A DNA stretch of 64,000 nt, taken from contig NZ_CP058557.1 in assembly GCF_018141165.1 (NCBI RefSeq), positions 1,674,001-1,738,000 on the forward strand. The letters run 5' to 3'. Below the pieces are notes generated by a model. That model saw nothing but the letters and a program-made list of their open reading frames with translations, did not search any database and was not told the DNA's origin. The stretch comes from Alkaliphilus sp. B6464. GTDB taxonomy: Bacteria > Bacillota > Clostridia > Peptostreptococcales > Natronincolaceae. Made by a program: the position numbers and the translations under genes. Position 1 is the stretch's first letter; every line of letters starts with the position of its first letter. This document shows, one piece after another, positions 9,417 through 18,695 of this stretch.

Positions 9417-10636
9417 TATTAAGGAGGAAAATAACAATGGCAAAGGCAAAATTTGATAGAAGTAAACCACATGTTAATATTGGAACAATTGGACACGTTG
9501 ACCATGGTAAAACAACATTAACAGCAGCGATCACAAATACATTAAATGTAAGATACGGAACAGGTGCAGCTGTAGCGTTTGATAAAATTGACAAGGCACC
9601 AGAAGAAAGAGAAAGAGGAATCACAATATCTACATCACACGTAGAGTACGAAACACCAAACAGACACTACGCACACGTAGACTGTCCAGGTCACGCTGAC
9701 TATGTAAAGAACATGATTACAGGAGCAGCACAAATGGATGGAGCGATCTTAGTATGTTCAGCAGCGGATGGTCCAATGCCACAAACAAGAGAGCACATTC
9801 TATTATCAAGACAGGTAGGGGTACCATACATCGTAGTATTCTTAAACAAATGTGATATGGTAGATGACGAAGAGTTATTAGAACTAGTAGAAATGGAAGT
9901 AAGAGACTTACTTAACGAATACGAATTCCCAGGAGATGATACACCAATCGTCAGAGGATCAGCACTACAAGCATTAAACAATCCAGAAGGACCATGGGGA
10001 GATAAGATCGTAGAATTATTCGAGCAAATCGACACATACGTTCCAGAACCAGTAAGAGCAACAGACAAAACATTCCTAATGCCAGTAGAGGACGTATTCT
10101 CAATTACAGGTAGAGGAACAGTAGCAACAGGAAGAGTAGAAAGAGGAGTAATAAAAGTACAAGACGAAGTAGAACTTGTGGGAATTGCAGAAGAATCAAG
10201 AAAAGTAGTAGTAACAGGAGTAGAGATGTTCAGAAAGTTATTAGACCAAGCACAAGCTGGAGATAACGTAGGATTACTATTAAGAGGAATCCAAAGAACA
10301 GAGATTCAAAGAGGACAAGTATTATGTAAACCAGGAACAATTAAGCCACACACAAAGTTCAAAGCAGAAGTATACGTATTAAAGAAAGAAGAAGGTGGAA
10401 GACATACACCATTCTTTGATGGATACAGACCACAATTCTACTTTAGAACAACAGACGTAACAGGATCAACAAAATTACCAGAAGGAATGGAAATGGTAAT
10501 GCCAGGAGATAACGTTACAATGGAAATTGAATTAATTCACCCAATCGCTATTGAAGAAGGACTAAGATTTGCTATTCGTGAAGGTGGAAGAACAGTTGGA
10601 TCTGGAGTAGTTGCTTCTATTATAGAATAATTAAAT
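9417..10636 (+). repeat. Long direct repeat, copy 1 (tuf gene with flanks)
   Basis: A 1220-bp direct repeat whose second copy is 25992-27211. It covers the ribosome-binding site, the whole gene and 6 nt past the stop. The copies appear identical by eye, and the proteins are identical; sequence diverges immediately on both sides. This is the mark of gene conversion between duplicated tuf genes. Confidence 0.9.
9437..10630 (+). CDS. tuf: Elongation factor Tu (copy 1)
   Basis: 397 aa GTPase that brings aminoacyl-tRNA to the ribosome. G motifs are [16 protein letters not shown] and NKCDMVDD, followed by beta-barrel domains 2 and 3. The start follows AAGGAGG. Codons are strongly biased to A-ending forms, as expected of a very highly expressed gene. 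Unlike copy 2 it sits alone between sigH and rpmG with its own promoter. Confidence 0.98.
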   Translation: MAKAKFDRSKPHVNIGTIGHVDHGKTTLTAAITNTLNVRYGTGAAVAFDKIDKAPEERERGITISTSHVEYETPNRHYAHVDCPGHADYVKNMITGAAQMDGAILVCSAADGPMPQTREHILLSRQVGVPYIVVFLNKCDMVDDEELLELVEMEVRDLLNEYEFPGDDTPIVRGSALQALNNPEGPWGDKIVELFEQIDTYVPEPVRATDKTFLMPVEDVFSITGRGTVATGRVERGVIKVQDEVELVGIAEESRKVVVTGVEMFRKLLDQAQAGDNVGLLLRGIQRTEIQRGQVLCKPGTIKPHTKFKAEVYVLKKEEGGRHTPFFDGYRPQFYFRTTDVTGSTKLPEGMEMVMPGDNVTMEIELIHPIAIEEGLRFAIREGGRTVGSGVVASIIE

Positions 10637-10653
10637 GCTATTAGAACGATAAT

Positions 10654-10683
10654 AAAGGGACTAGGTTAACCTAGTCCTTTAAA
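10654..10683 (+). terminator. Hairpin terminator after tuf copy 1
   Basis: AAAGGGACTAGG, loop TTAA, CCTAGTCCTTT. The stem is strong but the T-run is only three bases and is followed by A residues, so it may work better as a 3'-end stabilising hairpin or on the opposite strand. Confidence 0.55.
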
Positions 10684-10769
10684 AAAACAATAACCTACCT
10701 AGTAGCGAATGTTCTTATGGCTTAAGAATGCAAAAATATTTTTGTGATAGCATCAGTCTAATTTTTTTA

Positions 10770-10798
10770 TTGACATAAAATTAAAAATATGATAGATT
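10770..10798 (+). promoter_or_regulatory. Promoter of rpmG-secE-nusG
   Basis: TTGACA, 17-nt spacer, TAGATT. It is the only clear promoter between tuf and rpmG. Confidence 0.6.
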
Positions 10799-10888
10799 TT
10801 AAAAAGTAATCAATTATATAATAAGAGCTAACTATGTGCTTAAGCAATAGATATGTTCGTTAGGCAACTGTAATAGGAGGTGTAACTG

Positions 10889-11038
10889 GTGCGAGTGAAT
10901 ATTACATTAGCATGTACAGAGTGCAAGCAAAGAAATTACAACACAAGCAAAAATAAAAAAAGCAATCCAGATCGTATGGAGCTTAAAAAATATTGTAAGT
11001 TCTGCAAAACTCATACTGCCCACAGAGAAACAAAGTAG
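10889..11038 (+). CDS. rpmG: 50S ribosomal protein L33
   Basis: A 49-aa protein starting with GTG after AGGAGG. It carries two CxxC pairs (ACTEC and YCKFC), so it is the zinc-binding form, and ends HTAHRETK. Its place directly before secE is the usual one in Firmicutes. Confidence 0.95.
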   Translation: MRVNITLACTECKQRNYNTSKNKKSNPDRMELKKYCKFCKTHTAHRETK

Positions 11039-11078
11039 GATAGCGCTAGAACTTCTTTAAAAGGATGTGAAGTAAACA

Positions 11079-11297
11079 ATGACTACCCAAGCAAATGCCA
11101 ACAATGGAGAAAAGGCAAGAAATCTTGGTAAGTTTTTAAAAGGTGTTCGATCAGAACTTAAGAAAGTAAATTGGCCTAACCGGAAAGAATTAACAAACAA
11201 CACTATTGTTGTAGTTGTTTCTGTTGCATTAGCCACACTTGCATTATGGGCGCTAGATTCAGCCTTTGGTTTTGGGTTAAATCTTATCATACGATAA
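11079..11297 (+). CDS. secE: Preprotein translocase subunit SecE
   Basis: A 72-aa single-span SecE: a charged N-terminal part with FLKGVRSELKKVNWPNRKEL, then one transmembrane helix. It forms the SecYEG channel with SecY encoded at 36828. Order rpmG-secE-nusG is standard. Confidence 0.95.
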   Translation: MTTQANANNGEKARNLGKFLKGVRSELKKVNWPNRKELTNNTIVVVVSVALATLALWALDSAFGFGLNLIIR

Positions 11298-11310
11298 TAT
11301 ATTATGCTTA

Positions 11311-11356
11311 AAAGGAGGGGAGAGTATCCGGTTATAAAGGTGGATGCTCCTGATAT
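11311..11356 (+). promoter_or_regulatory. Structured ribosome-binding region of nusG
   Basis: A strong AAAGGAGGGG at 11311-11320 lies 36 nt before the nusG ATG, too far for normal use. Between them GAGTATCC (11322-11329) can pair with GGATGCTC (11342-11349), leaving a 12-nt loop. Folding would place the strong site about 8 nt from the ATG. A weaker AAGGTGG lies in the loop. Confidence 0.55.
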
Positions 11357-11875
11357 ATGTCCGAAAAAGCAAGATGGTATGTTATGCATACCTATTCAGG
11401 TCATGAAAACAAAGTGAAAATGAATATTGAAAAAATGGTTGAAAACAGAGGGATGGAAGACATTATTTTGGAGGTAAAAGTACCTACAGAAGAAAAAGTC
11501 GAAATTAAAAATGGCAAAAAAAAGATAAAAGAGTCCAAATTGTTTCCGGGATATGTACTTGTTAAAATGCTTATGACTGATGAATCTTGGTATTTAGTAC
11601 GGAATACAAGAGGTGTTACAGGTTTTGTTGGTCCAAGTTCAAAACCAATACCACTAACAGACCAAGAGATAAAGTCTATGGGAGTAGAAGAGCCTAGAAT
11701 TGAAGTAGATGTTAAAGTTGGAGAAAGTATAAAAGTTACTTCAGGTCCTTTTGAAACCTTTATTGGAACTATTGAACATATCAACATGGAAAAACAAACC
11801 CTTAAAGTTCGCATTTCAATGTTCGGAAGAGAAACACCAGTTGAGCTAGGATTTGATCAAATTGAGAAAATTTAG
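11357..11875 (+). CDS. nusG: Transcription termination/antitermination protein NusG
   Basis: 172 aa with an NGN domain (ARWYVMHTYSGHENKVK) and a C-terminal KOW domain (KVTSGPFETFIGTIEHIN). It binds elongating RNA polymerase. ATG 11357 is the first possible start after an in-frame TGA at 11351, so the unusual leader is real. Confidence 0.96.
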   Translation: MSEKARWYVMHTYSGHENKVKMNIEKMVENRGMEDIILEVKVPTEEKVEIKNGKKKIKESKLFPGYVLVKMLMTDESWYLVRNTRGVTGFVGPSSKPIPLTDQEIKSMGVEEPRIEVDVKVGESIKVTSGPFETFIGTIEHINMEKQTLKVRISMFGRETPVELGFDQIEKI

Positions 11876-11954
11876 ATCAAATAATAGTTCAAGAGAATAG
11901 TTTTTTATGTAAATTTTTAAGTGTATTGCAATGATTAAGGAGGTGTAAAACAAT

Positions 11955-12380
11955 ATGGCAAAGAAAATAATAGGACAAATCAAATTACAAATTTCTGCAG
12001 GAAAAGCTACTCCAGCACCACCGGTTGGACCAGCACTTGGACAACATGGTGTAAATATAATGGGATTCTGTAAAGAATTTAATGCTAAAACTGCTGATCA
12101 AGCTGGTTTAATTATTCCAGTTGTTATTTCAGTTTACCAAGACAGATCATTTAGCTTCATTACAAAAACTCCACCTGCTGCAGTATTAATTAAAAAAGCT
12201 GCTGGTATTCAAAGTGGATCTGGTGAAGCAAATAAGAAAAAAGTTGCAAAAATCTCTAAAGATAAAATTAGAGAAATTGCTGAATTAAAAATGCCTGACC
12301 TAAATGCTGCATCTATAGAAGCTGCTATTAGCATGATTTCTGGAACAGCAAGAAGTATGGGTGTTGTAGTAGAAGACTAA
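11955..12380 (+). CDS. rplK: 50S ribosomal protein L11
   Basis: 141 aa, typical length; starts [20 protein letters not shown] and contains [20 protein letters not shown]. It forms the GTPase-associated centre with 23S rRNA. The start follows AAGGAGGTG; rplA follows after a 68-nt gap that carries a likely L1 site. Confidence 0.97.
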   Translation: MAKKIIGQIKLQISAGKATPAPPVGPALGQHGVNIMGFCKEFNAKTADQAGLIIPVVISVYQDRSFSFITKTPPAAVLIKKAAGIQSGSGEANKKKVAKISKDKIREIAELKMPDLNAASIEAAISMISGTARSMGVVVED

Positions 12381-12400
12381 TTTATAAGTAGTTTATAGAA

Positions 12401-12434
12401 GTGGGAGGTTCTCACTAAAAACCGTTAATACCAC
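12401..12434 (+). promoter_or_regulatory. Likely L1-binding translational operator
   Basis: GTGGGAGG with CTCAC and ACCGTTAATACCAC, where outer GTGG pairs with CCAC and an inner hairpin forms. Similar GTGGGAGG...CCAC segments precede rplA in other Firmicutes, where L1 binds its own mRNA. The assignment rests on pattern memory, not an alignment. Confidence 0.5.
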
Positions 12435-12448
12435 AAGGAGGTAAAGAA

Positions 12449-13147
12449 ATGGCTAAACAAGGTAAGAAATATCAAGAAGCAGCAAAACAAATTGATAAAA
12501 TGCGATTATATGACCCAGCAGAAGCAATAGAACTTGCAAAAAAAGTTGCTACTGCTAAATTTGATGAAACTGTAGAAGCACACATAAAATTAGGTGTTGA
12601 CTCAAGACACGCTGATCAACAAGTAAGAGGTGCTGTTGTATTACCACATGGTACTGGTAAAACTGTTAAAATCCTTGTATTTGCAAAGGGTGAAAAGGCG
12701 ATTGAAGCTGAAAAGGCAGGAGCAGACTATGTAGGTGGAGACGAATTAGTAGCAAAGATTCAAGGTGAAAACTGGTTCGATTTTGACGTAGTAGTTGCAA
12801 CTCCTGATATGATGGGTGTTGTAGGTAAATTAGGTAGAGTATTAGGACCAAAAGGTTTAATGCCAAACCCTAAGTCAGGAACAGTAACGTTTGATTTAGT
12901 AAAAGCTGTTAATGAGATTAAAGCTGGTAAAGTTGAGTACAGGTTAGATAAAACAAATATTATCCATGTGCCAATTGGAAAAGCTTCATTCGAAAAAGAA
13001 AAATTAGTAGAGAACTTTAGAACATTATTAGATGCTATTGTAAAAGCAAAGCCAGCGGCTGCTAAAGGACAATACTTAAAGAGTATTACAGTAACAGCAA
13101 CAATGAGCCCTGGAATTAAAGTTAACCCAGTTAAGGTAATGGAATAA
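12449..13147 (+). CDS. rplA: 50S ribosomal protein L1
   Basis: 232 aa, full length. The signature region includes [20 protein letters not shown] and [19 protein letters not shown]. It binds 23S rRNA in the L1 stalk and often represses its own operon. The start follows AAGGAGGT. Confidence 0.97.
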   Translation: MAKQGKKYQEAAKQIDKMRLYDPAEAIELAKKVATAKFDETVEAHIKLGVDSRHADQQVRGAVVLPHGTGKTVKILVFAKGEKAIEAEKAGADYVGGDELVAKIQGENWFDFDVVVATPDMMGVVGKLGRVLGPKGLMPNPKSGTVTFDLVKAVNEIKAGKVEYRLDKTNIIHVPIGKASFEKEKLVENFRTLLDAIVKAKPAAAKGQYLKSITVTATMSPGIKVNPVKVME

Positions 13148-13176
13148 TTTACTTGTTATAAAGCAAGAATTAACCG

Positions 13177-13205
13177 TTGACATATATCAAATTTATTGAT
13201 AAAAT
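13177..13205 (+). promoter_or_regulatory. Promoter of rplJ-rplL
   Basis: TTGACA, 17-nt spacer, TAAAAT, about 190 nt before rplJ. It starts the L10 leader transcript. Confidence 0.75.
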
Positions 13206-13209
13206 TATT

Positions 13210-13340
13210 TACGTTGTTAAATTTGAATATTTTGCCGTAGATAGTAGGTGCTAATGCTTAAACATCCTACCGAGGCTTTGAATAAATAAAATCAAAGGTC
13301 TCGTTATGTCTATGAAAAGACAAAATGAGGCCTTATTTTA
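13210..13340 (+). promoter_or_regulatory. L10 leader with transcription attenuator
   Basis: Two mutually exclusive hairpins are readable. GAGGCTTTGA (13272-13281) pairs with TCAAAGGTCTC (13292-13302), forming an antiterminator. AAGGTCTCGTT (13295-13305) instead pairs with AATGAGGCCTT (13324-13334), followed by ATTTTA, forming a terminator. The upstream part contains AGTAGGTGCTAATGC...CATCCTACC, fitting the known L10 leader layout in which L10/L12 binding favours termination. Confidence 0.85.
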
Positions 13341-13391
13341 ATAAAACGGCAAAGTACGGTGTAAATAATTAAAAAGGAGGTGGATCCCCTA

Positions 13392-13895
13392 ATGGCAAAA
13401 GCAATTGACATTAAAAAAGAGGTAGTAGCTGAAATTACTGATAAACTTCAAAGATCTGCTGCAACTGTAGTAGTAGATTATAGAGGCTTAAAGGTAGACG
13501 AAGTAACAGAGCTTAGAAAGCAATGTAGGGAAAAAGGTCTTGAGTATAAGGTGTATAAAAACACTTTAACTAGAATGGCTGCTGAAAATGCAGGTATGAA
13601 CGAACTTGTACAAGAGTTAGTAGGACCTAACGCAATTGTATTTAGCTATGATGATCCTGTAGCTGCTGCTAAAATTGCAAGTGAATTTGCAAAAACTCAT
13701 AAAAACTTAGAGTTAAAAGCCGGGATTGTAGAAGGCGTACTTTATAAAGAAGATAAGCTTACAGAGTTTGCTTCTATTCCATCAAGAGAAGAGCTTATTG
13801 CAAAACTTCTTGGAAGCTTCAAAGCTCCATTATCAAACTTTGCTTACTTAGTTAAAGCAATCATTGATAAAAAAGAGGCAGAAGGACAAGCGTAA
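13392..13895 (+). CDS. rplJ: 50S ribosomal protein L10
   Basis: 167 aa; AKAIDIKKEVVAEITDKLQ start, then TVVVDYRGLKVDEVTELRKQ and YKVYKNTLTRMAAE. It anchors L7/L12 dimers on the ribosome. ATG 13392 is chosen over the GTG at 13380, which lies in the AAGGAGGTGG binding site. Confidence 0.97.
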   Translation: MAKAIDIKKEVVAEITDKLQRSAATVVVDYRGLKVDEVTELRKQCREKGLEYKVYKNTLTRMAAENAGMNELVQELVGPNAIVFSYDDPVAAAKIASEFAKTHKNLELKAGIVEGVLYKEDKLTEFASIPSREELIAKLLGSFKAPLSNFAYLVKAIIDKKEAEGQA

Positions 13896-13956
13896 TAGGA
13901 TTAATTTAAAACAATAAAAATTATAAAAATGAAATGGAAAAGCGGAGGTGCTTGTA

Positions 13957-14322
13957 ATGACAATTGAACAAATTTTAGAAGCAATTGAGAATATGAAAGT
14001 ATTAGAATTAAACGAGTTAGTTAAAGCAGCTGAAGAAAAATTTGGAGTATCAGCATCAGCTCCAGTAGTAGTTGGAGGAGCAGTAGCTGGAGGAGCAGTA
14101 GCTGAAGAACAAACAGAATTTGAAGTAGTTCTTGAAAGTGCTGGTGCATCTAAAATCAACGTAATCAAAGTAGTAAGAGAATTAACAGGTCTTGGATTAA
14201 AAGAAGCTAAAGAAGTTGTAGATGGCGCTCCTAAGACATTAAAAGAAGGCGTAGCTAAAGAAGAAGCTGATCAAATTAAAGCTAAATTAGAAGAAGCAGG
14301 CGCAACTGTAACAGTTAAGTAA
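13957..14322 (+). CDS. rplL: 50S ribosomal protein L7/L12
   Basis: 121 aa: N-terminal dimerisation domain, Ala/Gly/Val hinge ([15 protein letters not shown]) and C-terminal factor-binding domain ([20 protein letters not shown]). ATG 13957 follows GCGGAGGTG; the in-frame GTG at 13948 is part of that site. Confidence 0.97.
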   Translation: MTIEQILEAIENMKVLELNELVKAAEEKFGVSASAPVVVGGAVAGGAVAEEQTEFEVVLESAGASKINVIKVVRELTGLGLKEAKEVVDGAPKTLKEGVAKEEADQIKAKLEEAGATVTVK

Positions 14323-14341
14323 TTAATTTCTTATATTTAAA

Positions 14342-14373
14342 AAAGGGACTCCAGGAAACTGGAGTACCTTTTT
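14342..14373 (+). terminator. Terminator after rplL
   Basis: AAAGG-ACTCCAG, tetraloop GAAA, CTGGAGT-CCTTTTT. One G/A mismatch interrupts the stem. It ends the rplJ-rplL unit before the rpoB leader. Confidence 0.9.
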
Positions 14374-14383
14374 GTATTTTTTC

Positions 14384-14418
14384 AAAAAAAATAACCTCTT
14401 GCTTTCGCCAGAGGTTAT
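14384..14418 (-). terminator. Minus-strand terminator facing rplL
   Basis: ATAACCTCT pairs with AGAGGTTAT. Read on the minus strand the hairpin is followed by a run of T, so it would stop transcription coming leftward toward rplL. No minus-strand gene is seen nearby. Confidence 0.6.
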
Positions 14419-14872
14419 AATGAATAAATTTCGACAATAAATATTAATCTTTTCTAAATTATACTATAATTTTCAAAAAAACGCTAGTGTTATGTTAAAC
14501 AAATATTAAAAAGTATTTAAACCCATAGAAATAAAATATTGACAACTTGACAACCTTATGGTAGAATTATAAATTGCATACTAGTCTTTAATTTAGAGTT
14601 TTTTTATTGGCACTAGTATAAAAAAAAGCTAAAAGGCAATAGTATAGGAATAGTTATATATGGAAAAAACCATAAAGTATAAAAGCATTTGGATATTTTA
14701 AGGATAGAACTACATTTATGCAAATTTTCTAATAGTTGAGTGCTTTTAAAAGAAGCAGGAGGTTAGAAATATTTTGAGCTTTTGAGGTTTTTAACGAAAT
14801 TTAAAGAATTAAGTGCGACATTGAGCATTGCGAAAGCAATAGCGGAATTTTATATTACAAGGGGTGAATTGT
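14419..14872 (+). promoter_or_regulatory. rpoB promoter and long leader
   Basis: A 450-nt gene-free stretch. The promoter is TTGACA (14539-14544), 17-nt spacer, TAGAAT (14562-14567); a second TTGACA starts 9 nt later. The leader is then about 300 nt, AT-rich, with a small ATTGC-GAAA-GCAAT hairpin near 14826 just before the rpoB binding site. No known riboswitch is recognised. Confidence 0.65.
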
Positions 14873-17800
14873 ATGATGCCACATCCTGTCCAGCTCGGTA
14901 AGAAAACTAGAATGAGCTATGCACAAATTGATGAGGTTTTGGAAATGCCTAATCTTATCGAACTGCAGAAAGAATCCTATCAATGGTTTCTAGATGAAGG
15001 ATTAAAAGAGGTTTTCAATGATGTTTCACCAATTGAAGACTATACAGGTAATCTTATCTTAGAGTTTGTTGACTATTCACTTGATGAAAAACCAAAGTAC
15101 GATATCGAAGATTCAAAGGAACGAGACGTTACATACGCGGCACCATTAAAAGTAAAGGTTAGGCTAATCAATAAGGCAACTGGAGAAGTTAAGGAGCAAG
15201 AGGTCTTTATGGGAGATTTTCCTTTAATGACCGATACTGGAACCTTTATTATTAATGGAGCAGAAAGGGTAATCGTTAGTCAGCTAGTACGTTCTCCAGG
15301 AGTGTATTACAGTAGAGAGTTTGATAAAACCGGAAAACAACTTTTCTCTGCTACCGTTATTCCTAATAGGGGAGCATGGCTTGAATATGAAACAGATTCC
15401 AATGAAATAGTATCTGTAAGAATTGATCGTACTCGTAAACAACCTGTTACAGTACTACTTAGAGCATTAGGTTATGGATCAGATACTCAAATAAAGGAAT
15501 TGTTAGGTGAAGATGAACGTTTATTAACTACGCTTGAAAAGGATAGTACTAAAACTACAGATGAAGCATTATTAGAAATATATAAGAAATTACGTCCAGG
15601 CGAACCACCTACAGTTGAAAATGCCAAGTCTCTATTAAATACTTTATTTTTTGATCCTAAACGATATGACTTGGCTAAAGTAGGTAGATATAAGTTTAAT
15701 AAAAAGCTATCATTGGCTAATAGAATTCTGGGTAAACGTGCAGCTAGTAATATAGTAGATCCAAATACTGGAGAGATATTAGTAGAAGAAGGTACTAAGA
15801 TAGATCGTGATATGTCTATATTTATACAAGATTCTGGTATAAACGAAGTACTAGTCTATGTAGAAGATAATAAACAAATAAAGGTTTTAGGAAATCATTT
15901 TGTTAATATCAAGAAACATGTTCCATTTAATATAGACGAATTGAAAATTACTGGTAAGGTTTATTATCCAGTTCTTAAGGAAATTCTTGATACCTTTAAT
16001 ACAGAGAATGAAATTAAAGAAGCTATTAAAGAGAGAATGAGAGAACTTTCTCCAAGACATATTATTGTTGCAGATATTATAGCTTCTATAAGTTATGAAT
16101 TTAACTTAGCTCATGAAACTGGTAATGTGGATGACATCGACCATTTAGGAAACAGAAGATTACGTTCTGTTGGAGAACTTTTACAAAACCAATTTAGGAT
16201 TGGACTTTCTCGTATGGAAAGAGTTGTAAAAGAGCGTATGACTATACAAGATGTTGATCTTGCAACACCGCAGGCTCTTATTAATATTAGGCCAGTAGCG
16301 GCATCAATTAAGGAGTTTTTTGGAAGTTCACAATTATCACAGTTTATGGATCAAACTAATCCTTTAGCGGAATTAACCCATAAACGAAGATTATCAGCTT
16401 TAGGACCAGGAGGACTTTCAAGGGAAAGAGCCGGATTTGAGGTTCGTGACGTTCATCACTCTCATTATGGACGTATGTGTCCAATTGAAACCCCAGAGGG
16501 ACCTAATATAGGACTTATTAACTCATTAAGTACCTATGCAAGAGTCAACGAATATGGATTTATTGAATCACCTTATCGAAAACTAGATAAAAAGAGAAAT
16601 GTTGTAACTAATGACATTGAGTACTTAACTGCTGATGAAGAAGATCTACTAATTATAGCCCAAGCAAATGAACCTTTAGATGAAGAGGGTAGATTTGTAA
16701 ATAAGAGAGTAACTTGCAGAACCCATTTCGGTGGTATAGATGTTATGCCAGCTAATGAGGTAGACTATATGGATGTATCACCTAAACAGGTAGTGTCCGT
16801 TGCTACTGCTATGATTCCTTTCCTTGAAAATGACGATGCTAACCGTGCCTTAATGGGATCAAACATGCAACGTCAGGCAGTACCCCTTCTAATTACCGAT
16901 GCTCCAATTATCGGTACAGGAATGGAATATCAGTCTGCAAAGGATTCGGGAGTTGTTGTTGTAGCTAGACATAGTGGTATTGTAGATAAGGTAGCATCTA
17001 ATGAAATTGTAATTAAAAGAGATGATAATGGCCAGAAAGAACGCTATAAACTATTGAAATTTAAGCGGTCTAATCAGGGAACCTGCATCAATCAACGTCC
17101 TATTGTAAATAAAGGTGAAGTAGTTAAGGCTGGAGATGTAATAGCAGACGGTCCTTCTACAAATCAAGGAGAAATTGCCCTTGGTAGAAACTGTTTAATA
17201 GGATTTATGACTTGGGAAGGTTATAATTACGAAGATGCTATATTAATCAATGAAAAGTTAGTAAAAGAAGATGCTTTAACCTCTATACATATTGAGGAAT
17301 ATGAGGCGGAGGCAAGAGATACTAAATTAGGTCCTGAGGAAATAACAAGAGATATTCCTAATGTTGGAGAAGAAGCCCTAAAGGATCTAGATGAAAGAGG
17401 AATAATCCGAATTGGTGCTGAAGTTCAGTCTGGAGATATTTTGGTTGGTAAGGTTACGCCAAAAGGAGAGACCGAACTTACGGCTGAGGAAAGACTTCTA
17501 AGAGCAATCTTTGGAGAAAAGGCAAGAGAAGTAAGAGATACTTCTTTAAAAGTACCACACGGTGAATCTGGTATCATCGTAGATATTAAAGTGTTCTCTC
17601 GTGAAAATGGAGATGAATTACCTCCAGGAGTAAATGAGCTTGTAAGAGCATATATTGCTAAAAAGAGAAAAATCAATGTTGGGGATAAAATGGCTGGTCG
17701 CCATGGTAATAAAGGGGTTATATCTAGGGTACTTCCAGCAGAGGATATGCCATTCTTAGCTGATGGTACTCCACTAGAAATAGTTCTTAACCCATTAGGC

Positions 17801-18598
17801 GTACCATCTCGTATGAATATTGGTCAGGTACTTGAAGTGCATCTAGGGTTAGCTGCTAAAACCTTAGGTTGGCAAGTTGCTACACCAGTATTTGACGGTG
17901 CTAACGAGCATGATATTATGGATGCATTAGAAATAGCAGGTTATTCAAGAAGTGGAAAGGTGAAATTATACGATGGAAGAACAGGTGAGTCCTTCGATAA
18001 TGATGTAACCGTAGGATATATGTATATGCTTAAGTTACATCACCTTGTTGATGATAAGATTCATGCTAGAAGTACAGGTCCATACTCATTGGTTACACAA
18101 CAACCATTAGGCGGTAAAGCTCAATTTGGTGGTCAAAGATTTGGTGAGATGGAGGTATGGGCACTTGAAGCTTATGGTGCTGCCCACACACTTCAAGAAA
18201 TCTTGACTGTAAAATCTGACGACGTAATAGGCCGTGTTAAAACCTATGAATGCATTGTTAAAGGTGAAAATATACCTGAACCAGGAGTGCCGGAATCCTT
18301 TAAAGTATTAATTAAGGAATTACAAAGTTTATGTTTAGATGTAAAGGTATTAACAGAAGAAGATTCTGAAATTGAGATTAAAGAATCTGTAGAAGATGAT
18401 AGTAGTGAGCTTAATATGGAATATGCAGATTTTGGCTATGAAGCAGAAGAAGTTGCTGAGCAGCCAGACACAAATGAAGAGGAACAAGACTCTGACATCG
18501 ACTATATGACAGAAGAAGATTTTGAAAGCCAAGATCAAGATATAGAGTTTGATGAAAAGTACCTCGATGATGATTTTAATTCCTATGATGACTTTTAA
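14873..18598 (+). CDS. rpoB: DNA-directed RNA polymerase subunit beta
   Basis: 1241 aa from the chosen ATG after AAGGGGTGA; the in-frame GTG at 14864 is in that site. The rifampicin region is visible as [20 protein letters not shown] and [11 protein letters not shown]; near the C-terminus [20 protein letters not shown]. About the last 80 residues form a very acidic, low-complexity tail (runs of E and D ending NSYDDF) longer than in many relatives. The stop is inside a tandem duplication. Confidence 0.98.
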   Translation: MMPHPVQLGKKTRMSYAQIDEVLEMPNLIELQKESYQWFLDEGLKEVFNDVSPIEDYTGNLILEFVDYSLDEKPKYDIEDSKERDVTYAAPLKVKVRLINKATGEVKEQEVFMGDFPLMTDTGTFIINGAERVIVSQLVRSPGVYYSREFDKTGKQLFSATVIPNRGAWLEYETDSNEIVSVRIDRTRKQPVTVLLRALGYGSDTQIKELLGEDERLLTTLEKDSTKTTDEALLEIYKKLRPGEPPTVENAKSLLNTLFFDPKRYDLAKVGRYKFNKKLSLANRILGKRAASNIVDPNTGEILVEEGTKIDRDMSIFIQDSGINEVLVYVEDNKQIKVLGNHFVNIKKHVPFNIDELKITGKVYYPVLKEILDTFNTENEIKEAIKERMRELSPRHIIVADIIASISYEFNLAHETGNVDDIDHLGNRRLRSVGELLQNQFRIGLSRMERVVKERMTIQDVDLATPQALINIRPVAASIKEFFGSSQLSQFMDQTNPLAELTHKRRLSALGPGGLSRERAGFEVRDVHHSHYGRMCPIETPEGPNIGLINSLSTYARVNEYGFIESPYRKLDKKRNVVTNDIEYLTADEEDLLIIAQANEPLDEEGRFVNKRVTCRTHFGGIDVMPANEVDYMDVSPKQVVSVATAMIPFLENDDANRALMGSNMQRQAVPLLITDAPIIGTGMEYQSAKDSGVVVVARHSGIVDKVASNEIVIKRDDNGQKERYKLLKFKRSNQGTCINQRPIVNKGEVVKAGDVIADGPSTNQGEIALGRNCLIGFMTWEGYNYEDAILINEKLVKEDALTSIHIEEYEAEARDTKLGPEEITRDIPNVGEEALKDLDERGIIRIGAEVQSGDILVGKVTPKGETELTAEERLLRAIFGEKAREVRDTSLKVPHGESGIIVDIKVFSRENGDELPPGVNELVRAYIAKKRKINVGDKMAGRHGNKGVISRVLPAEDMPFLADGTPLEIVLNPLGVPSRMNIGQVLEVHLGLAAKTLGWQVATPVFDGANEHDIMDALEIAGYSRSGKVKLYDGRTGESFDNDVTVGYMYMLKLHHLVDDKIHARSTGPYSLVTQQPLGGKAQFGGQRFGEMEVWALEAYGAAHTLQEILTVKSDDVIGRVKTYECIVKGENIPEPGVPESFKVLIKELQSLCLDVKVLTEEDSEIEIKESVEDDSSELNMEYADFGYEAEEVAEQPDTNEEEQDSDIDYMTEEDFESQDQDIEFDEKYLDDDFNSYDDF

Positions 18599-18645
18599 AT
18601 AGTCGGATGCGATTTTAATTCCTATGATGACTTTTAAATAGTCGG
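18572..18645 (+). repeat. 35-bp tandem duplication across the rpoB stop
   Basis: The 35 bp at 18572-18606, starting GATTTTAATTCC and ending AATAGTCGG and containing the rpoB stop, recur exactly at 18611-18645, separated by ATGC. The second copy encodes the same DFNSYDDF-stop remnant but lies outside the ORF. Confidence 0.95.
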
Positions 18646-18695
18646 TTAAGTTAATAAGGAAGCTTAGTAGACTATATAGAAGGGAGAGAAACTCC

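Noticed and set aside
9700-10068. Minus-strand frame inside tuf, repeated in the second copy
   Set aside because: Shadow of the tuf codon bias; no binding site, and present twice only because the gene is duplicated.
10654-10683. Attachment site or insertion scar after tuf copy 1
   Set aside because: It is a plain inverted repeat after a gene end, better explained as a transcript-end hairpin.
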